Program-made: the position numbers and the translations under genes
NCBI RefSeq assembly: GCF_033958435.1
Contig: NC_134152.1
Coordinates: 16,912,001-16,976,000, forward strand
Origin: Carettochelys insculpta
Lineage: Eukaryota; Chordata; Testudines; Carettochelyidae
Direction of reading: 5' to 3'
Length of the DNA stretch: 64,000 nucleotides
Shown: one piece after another, positions 58,426 through 64,000 of the stretch
Layout: every line of letters starts with the position of its first letter
Numbering within the stretch: the first letter of the stretch is position 1
The notes under the pieces: generated by a model
What the model was told of the DNA's origin: nothing
Databases searched by the model: none
Seen by the model: the letters and a program-made list of their open reading frames with translations, nothing else

Positions 58426-58660
58426 TACAAACTAGGAAAATGTGGTCTAGATAAAGTTACTTTTAGGTGGGTACACAAATGGTTGAAATATCACATTCAA
58501 AAGTATTTATCAATAGTTGGCTATCAAATTGGAAGGGTGTATGTACTGGAGTCCTGCAGGGACCATACTGAGTCCTTTACTGCTCAGTGGAGTAGAGCAG
58601 GTTTATAAAATTTACAGATGACACAAAGCTTGAAGGAGTTGCAAGCTCTCTAGAAGAAAG

Positions 58661-59228
58661 GACTAGAATTAAAAACAAACAAACAAACAAAAAGACCAAA
58701 AACAAAACAAAACAAAACAAAATAAAACAAAACCTGGGGCATACTGAAGAATTTGTTTGTGTTAGGGTTCCCCTGAATCCTCTTCCAGTTGGTTTCCCAA
58801 GAACCCAGTTGTTGTAATTCAGGTGCCTTTATTTGGCACACAGCAAAGTTACACTGAGCTGGTTAGATTCAAGTATAGGGGATGAGTTTGGGGCAGGGGT
58901 GGGTAATATTTTGGTGGGGGGGCACTCTAAAATTTTGGTAAATGGTAAAGGGCTGCGCTTTTCCACAGAGGGGGTGTAGGGTCTGGGATGTAGGTTGGGT
59001 GCAGAAAGAAGCTCAGGGTAGAGGACTGGGGTGCAGGATTGTGTATTTGGGTGAAAGGCAATTGTAATCTAGGGCAGGAGTTTGGGAGGCAGTGTCTAGG
59101 CAGGGGTATGGGTATAGGAGAGGATTCTGGCCTGGAGGAAGTGTGTAAGAGAGGGTGCAAGCTGACAAATGTGTATTTCAGTCTTCTGCACATAGTTTTA
59201 ATTAGTTTTCACTTGGCTGTAGTAGTCA
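58661..59228. other. A-rich low-complexity run, otherwise nothing recognised
   Basis: 58670-58735 is an AAAC/AAAAC simple repeat. The rest has no recognisable feature. Confidence 0.5.
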
Positions 59229-60729
59229 GATTATATCTACACTATGAGATAAATTTGAATGTATTAAAATCAATTTGGTAACTGCATTTCATAAATTCGA
59301 ATTTGACTATCTTCACCCACAGTTTCTTCACCTCCTTAGCATTCTGAGTATTTCTGCTGGGGCAGTATGGGAGGAAAATGTCCCTCAAGTGTTCGAGGGT
59401 ATGTGCTGTCATCTTCCCACATTGCCTCCCTTCCCCTCCCGCTGGAAGCAAACAGCCATTTTTCCAGAAGGAAAGAAGGAAAAGTAGGGAATCTCAATGT
59501 GATTGCAGGAGCATGATTCCTGAAAATAATGCAGGAACAATGCAAAGTTTGAAGAAAAGGAGAAGGATAATAAAGTTTTGGAAAAAAGGTATTTTGTGAG
59601 GCAGGGTTTTTGGCTTCCCACTTCATTACACAGCCACGTACAACATGGGGAATGGGGCTCACCAACTTAACAAAAGCAGCCCTGGGATCACCCAGAAATT
59701 TGTGTCGTCCTAATTGGCCCTCCAGCCACTTTCCCCCCCTCCCCATTGAATACAGAACCATCATCCCTGAAAATATTACAGGAACAATGCAAAGTGTGAA
59801 GAAAGAGAAGGATAGGAAAGACATGTCTTGAAGGATTTTTGGCTATCCATACACAGAGGTCCCCAACTTGGGAGATGGAGCTCCCTTGTTGCCATAGAGG
59901 GGGTGTGGGGGGGGTGTGGCTGCAGAGCAAGTTGACATAGTCCCCCCAGTGACAAGTCTCCCAAAATCTTCACCCCTGGGGTAGACTTCTCCCTGGTGGC
60001 ATCAAGCCCCTGAAAATTCCTCACCATTCACAAGCCAAGACACGGTGCTGCCTGCCAGCATGGTCCACACTGAACATCAGGCATGTTCTTTTATTGGGTT
60101 GGGGGCTAGTCATGTGATGTGGTTAGGCATGGGAAAGACACCAATTGCTTGGTGTCTGTGGGGAGAGGGAGGGGCTGCCACGTGAACTGCGGAACAGAAG
60201 TTTCTTGGCCTCTCATACAAGTATGACCCCCACAGCATAGCTGTCACGTGGTGTGGTGGGGCAGGGGCTGGTGCCAGCACTGAAAAAAAAAATCCAAGTG
60301 CTCAGCTGACAGAACCACGAACTCCACTTTGGGGTTATTTTAAATGGGTAGATGCACTTACCAAGCTGCTAACTCACCACCGCTTCTTATCCTCTCTGAC
60401 AAGCATGATCCCAGAGGCTAGTTGCCATGGGCTTCCTGGTGCCTAATTCCTGCACACCTGGAGAGCAGTAGAGATGGATGTGGCCAGAGTGGACAACCGT
60501 GGAGCATTGCTGGACATCTCTGGAGGCTAATAAAGTCTATTAAAAGACATTGTGCTTCCACACAACCTTAATTGGAACTTTAAATTCAAACTTGACACTA
60601 CACCCAGCTGCTTTTGACGATGTAATGATATTGACCTTAGTGCTCCCTAAAATCAATCTAATGGTATTTACAGTGAAAATCGAGCTAACTGCCTTAAATT
60701 CAGCTTTGTCATGTAGTGTAGACATAGCC
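59229..60729. mobile_element. 1.5-kb non-autonomous Harbinger-type element
   Basis: The left end gattatatctacactatg and right end 'catgtagtgtagacatagcc' are inverted. Next to the right end lie 'cgagctaactgccttaaatt' words, as in the 34.9 kb element. The flanks TCA and TTA differ at one base. The interior carries a ~245-bp imperfect duplication: 'caggaacaatgcaaagt-tgaagaaa' occurs near 59531 and again near 59779. No transposase was found. Confidence 0.72.
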
Positions 60730-60889
60730 TTAGTTAGCAGGTACTAGTATTAGAGTAGGGAGTCACTCCTGCCCCAGCCAATCAGAACTGTTCCTGGGAC
60801 ATGCCTCAATCCCCAGGATTCAATGCATGAAGAAGACCCAACGTTGCAGATGACAGCCTTCCAGTCACAGATATAAGTAAGTTAAAACA

Positions 60890-61700
60890 AATGATCTCCA
60901 GAGACTTATGCCCAATTAATCTGTCTTAAAATCAACATAGAGAAAACTAAACCTGTTAGAATCAACACACAACAAGGAACAGCAGTAACACTTTCTGGAA
61001 CTGACATGGAAGAGGTTCATTCTTAGAAGAATCATAATCAGAACAGATGAAACAAATGGAGACAATACCTAACTTTGGTTCCCTCAAGCTGATCTTAATA
61101 AACAGAAACCTGGGCCTCTGGACCAGTGGTGGTGGAACAATGTGTACAGATGGGGTGCTGGCAGACATTGAATCAAACTGTAAATGCTGTTACCAATGGA
61201 AATTACTTCAAAGCAGGGCATGCAGCAGCATCCCCTACAACCCTAGTACCAGCACCTATGTTCTGCATTAAGTTCTGAACATTTAACAGCTTTGTAAACT
61301 CTATTTTAATATATGGTGCTGAAATTCTGGAGGCTTATTTTCATCTTACTGTTTAAACCCTAAGTTTTTATGAACAGTTGTCTTGAAAAAATCCTCAATA
61401 TCAGTAGGCCAGAAAATATCAAAATTGAGGACCTTTGGAGGAGGACAAAACAGAAATTATGGAAAGAAGACACTGGTGGCTCAGCACACATGAAAGAAAG
61501 AACTGAACAACCTAACAAGCCAAAAATTTCCAGGGCAAGAGGAGATAAAGACAACTTAGAAACACACAACAGAAGCAGAAAAGAAAGTCATCAAAATGAA
61601 GGAACAAGAAAATAAGACTTCAGTAGGAGGCTGCTAAAGACTGGCAAAGGTGAAGGACTTATGTTCCAAGTCCACATGAGTCACTCCTTGAAGGTATTGT
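60890..61700 (+). mobile_element. LINE reverse transcriptase C-terminal fragment, degenerate
   Basis: Translation in changing frames gives KTKPVRINTQQGTAV, SGTDMEEVHS, then NSILIYGAEILE and CLEKILNISRPENIKIEDLW, and RRTKQKLWKE. These are the ordered blocks of a LINE protein tail (INTQQ, LEEV, VLLYGAETW, CLRRIxxIRWP, ELWxRTxQ). The clade differs from CR1 but cannot be fixed here. It is strongly decayed. Confidence 0.7.
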
Positions 61701-62245
61701 CAATAGTATATTCATCTTTTGTAGATGAGGAATCATAGAATACTTGCTCGCTGCAATTTAAGCCCATTCCACCTTGTCCTCCTGTAAGAGGTTAAGGAGA
61801 ATAATTTTTCTCCTTCCATGTAACATCCTTTTAGGTACTTGACAGCTGTTACGTCCCCTCTCAGCCTTCTCTTTTTTAAACTAAACAATCCCATTTCTTT
61901 CTACCATCCCTCATAGGTCTTGTTTTCTTGACCTTTAATCATTTTTGTTGCTCTCCTCTGGATCTTCTCCAGTTTCTCCACTTCTTTCTTGAAATATGTT
62001 GCCCAGAACTGGACGTAATACTCCAGCTGAGGCCTAATTAGCACAGAGTAAATAGGAAGTATTACTTCTAATGTCCATCCCAGATTTTCTTTTTGGCCTG
62101 TGGTCCACTATGAGCCCTAGATCTCTTTCTGTAGTATTCTAGAAGTTCACTTCCCATTTTGTATGTATGAGAGCAATTTTTCTCTCCTGAGTGGAGGACT
62201 TTGCTTATGTCCTAATTGCCAAAGCACTTGCAAGCCCTCCCACCT

Positions 62246-62337
62246 TGTTAGTTAGGGTTGATCCTGCTTTAGGTAGGGGTCTGGACTAGATGATTCCTGA
62301 AGTCCATTCCAGCCCTAGGTTTCTACGATTCTATGAT
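62246..62337 (+). mobile_element. Short CR1 3' tail insertion
   Basis: 'ttagttagggttgatcctgc', 'ggtctggactagatgattcc' and the tail tttctacgattctatgatt are the last ~90 bp of a CR1 in plus orientation. It lies within an older minus-strand CR1. Confidence 0.75.
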
Positions 62338-62483
62338 TAACATCCTCAGACTTCATAAGCGTACTGTCTATGCCCTTATCTATGATGATACTGAACAACA
62401 TCAGTCCAAAAGCTGATCCCTGAGGAATCCCATTTGCTATGCCCTTGAAGCATGACAGTGAACCATTGATAACATGTCTCTCC

Positions 62484-62802
62484 TTCTATGTCTACGCTAC
62501 AGCCTAAGCTGGAAATAAGCTATGCAATTTGTGATACACAATTTGCATAACTTATTTTGAGTCAATTTCGAAATAGACTATTTCAGCATATGGAGCTGTC
62601 TAAACGGTGCCACATGCCAAATTAAAGTGCTATTTCGAGGCATCTCTTACTCCTCCTGCGACAAGGTGTACAGGGATGTCAAAACAGCATGCCCATTATT
62701 TCGAAAAATATTTCAAAATTATGGATGCGTTGCATAGACACAAGGCAGCTATTTTGGGATACGGCATTATCCCAGCATAGTTCCCATTGTGCAAATATAG
62801 CC
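62484..62802. mobile_element. 319-bp Harbinger-type MITE in CR1
   Basis: The left end ttctatgtctacgctac and right end gtgcaaatatagcc are weakly inverted. Inner words 'cgaaatagactatttcagc' and 'cgaaaaatatttcaaaatt' resemble the ctatttcga family. The palindrome around 'caatttgtgatacacaatttgc' is close to the left end. The CR1 sequence resumes right after it. Confidence 0.6.
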
Positions 62803-63000
62803 TGAGAATGGTTATCCAACAAGTTATGCACTCACCTTATAGTAATCCCATCTATACTGTATATTCCTGTTTTATTGGTAAGAAGATCATGTGAGATTGT
62901 AACAAATGCTTTACTAAAGTCTAGGTATACCGTGCTCACCACTTTCCCCTTATCTATAAGGCCTGTTATCCTATCAAAGAAAAGGAGGGTTGGAGTCAGA

Positions 63001-63326
63001 GAACAAGTCCAGGGCAGTGGAAAGAGGCCCTATAGGTTCTTAGTCCAATTTTTACTCCAGAGAATACTTCCTAACTTCATATAAAAATCTAGACTTCCCT
63101 TGTTCCAGCATATTACCCAAATCCCTTTCAGTATTGTATATTAAGCATCTGTCTCAAAGCTAAAGTTTGACCATCTGCCATGTCCTTAGTAATGTACAGG
63201 CTCATTTCAGTCAACAATTTGTAATTACATTGATCATATCTGCATAATCTGCAATATGACCTGAAACTTGAAACTGGCCATCAGTCTTTAACGCTTAAGT
63301 AGGCAATGGCACACGATTATTAACTA
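63001..63326. other. No recognisable feature
   Basis: AT-rich spacer. Confidence 0.4.
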
Positions 63327-63614
63327 TCAAAACAAAGAAGCAGTCAAGTAGCACTTTAAAGACTTAACAAAATAATATATTAGGTGATGAGCTTTCATGG
63401 GACAGCCCACTTCTTCAGACCATAGCCAGACCTGAACAGACTCAATACTTAAGGCACAGAGAAGTCTGTTCAGGTGTGGCTATGGTCTGAAGAAGTGGGT
63501 TTGTCCCACGAAAGCTCATCACCTAATAAATTATTTTGTTAGTCTTTAAAGTGCTACTTGACTGCTTCTTTGTTTTGATAGTATATAGACTTGCATGGCT
63601 CCCTCTCTGTGATT
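63327..63614. repeat. PLE tail palindrome (two inverted 3' tails)
   Basis: The left arm is 'agcagtcaagtagcacttta ... agcccacttcttcagaccat' and the right arm its inverse, ending 'gctacttgactgcttctttg' and ttttgatagtatatagac. The arms meet near 63463. It is almost the same size and structure as the 25649-25936 copy. Confidence 0.85.
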
Positions 63615-63667
63615 AGTAACTATGTTTGCAATAATGCTGTATTTCACAGGTTTTAATAAGATCTAGG

Positions 63668-64000
63668 GCGACAATCTGTCCTGGTTTGGGCAGGATAGCC
63701 CTGTATTTCAGGCGCCAGGAAAGCCTCACGATTTATTTGAACGAAGGGGCTACTTGCCCCATATTTGGCCCCCTGCTGGTTGATCTTTTCCCCCACCAGC
63801 ACTCAGGCACAGCAGCTGACCAGAGAGCACATAAAGAGCTCATACGCATGTGCTCTCCAGCCATACCAAGAGGGAGCCAGAAGTGGGTCCTGCAAAATTA
63901 AAGGTAGGTTGGGGTGTGGGAGATGGCTGCTGCCTGGGGGAAGCCAGACGAGCACCAGTGTGGCTGCCCCCTCCTTCCTGACTCTCTGAAGCCCGGAGCT
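63668..64000. mobile_element. Partial TIR element, relative of the 57207-57821 copy
   Basis: 'gacaatctgtcctggtttgg', 'cttgccccatatttggcccc' and ctgctggttgatcttttcc match, in inverse orientation, the right part of the 57207-57821 element (there as inverted 'gaccatctgtcctgtattgg' and 'gttgccccatatttggcccc'). It runs off the right edge of the window. Confidence 0.65.

Larger units (their letters stand above)
56556..58660 (+). mobile_element. CR1 LINE, degenerate, interrupted by two DNA elements
   Basis: Three pieces in the correct order make one CR1 reverse transcriptase. The first is about 56600-57206 (SEPLAIIF-like, NSWRMG, then KFPSLIVLL / FFDCVTGPVSGEK). The second is 57822-57876, coding for EIYLGFRKSSLLHGILI (motif A region YLDFxKAFD). 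The third is 58426-58660 (KLGKCGLDKVTFRWVHKWLK, then a VPQGS-like region and QMTQSLKEL, where FADDTKL is expected). Stops are frequent. It ends in an A-rich low-complexity run. Confidence 0.82.
61725..63000 (-). mobile_element. CR1 LINE, minus strand, interrupted twice
   Basis: On the plus strand the words run as an inverted CR1: 'tctcagccttctctttttta', 'tttgttgctctcctctggat' and 'cccagaactggacgtaatac'. After 62337 come 'tgatccctgaggaatcccat', and after 62802 'ccaacaagttatgcactcac' and 'ctttactaaagtctaggtat'. These code on the minus strand for the RT (motif A region and following). A CR1 tail (62246-62337) and a MITE (62484-62802) split it. Confidence 0.8.

Overview
The window reads as non-genic vertebrate chromosomal DNA, most likely from a turtle or a close reptile relative. 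This rests on three signs: CR1 LINEs whose 3' ends carry the 'gacctttggtctgacccag ... ttcttatgttcttatg' or 'gattctatgattctatg' tails; Penelope-like elements with the 'gaagaagtgggtctgtccc' tail; and many Harbinger-type DNA transposons with 'ggctacgtctacac' ends. I found no bacterial-style operon, rRNA, tRNA, CRISPR array or convincing host exon. Species and chromosome cannot be told from the sequence alone. Every coding stretch I recognise belongs to a mobile element, and all but one or two are visibly broken.

Layout. 1-1.9 kb: a CR1 copy split by a Penelope-like element (PLE). 5.0-6.2 kb: two Harbinger-type MITEs side by side. 8.3-9.3 kb: a PLE fragment with an open GIY-YIG reading frame. 10.3-11.4 kb: another MITE abutting a CR1 3' end. 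15.1-19.3 kb: a MITE, then a decayed two-gene Harbinger with a Myb-like gene and a transposase facing each other. 21.8-22.4, 40.6-41.0 and 60.9-61.7 kb: other LINE 3' fragments. 25.6-39.8 kb: Harbinger-type MITEs, PLE tail palindromes, one degenerate CR1 and one CR1 with a 420-codon open frame. 44.6-50.8 kb: a Tigger/pogo transposon carrying a nearly full-length 3.9-kb Harbinger in its middle. 52.4-53.1 kb: another Harbinger deletion derivative. 54.9-58.7 kb: two heavily nested CR1 loci, one three layers deep, with DNA transposons inside. 59.2-63.0 kb: a 1.5-kb Harbinger-type non-autonomous element and a CR1 interrupted twice. The window ends with a PLE palindrome and part of a TIR element.

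How the parts relate. The 44.9-48.8 kb Harbinger encodes a DDE transposase and a convergent Myb/SANT-like DNA-binding partner, the usual pair for this superfamily. Four ~700-bp MITEs (5.5, 10.3, 27.2, 52.4 kb) look like internal-deletion derivatives of it. Several other MITE families share only the outermost ~14 bp. These include near-perfect 436-bp palindromes, a 411-bp family, and 1.5-2.1-kb elements with internal repeats. Shared ends suggest that one or a few transposases moved many unrelated interiors. Stretches described as holding nothing are AT-rich sequence in which I could not recognise any feature by eye; diverged repeats or non-coding host elements may be hidden there.
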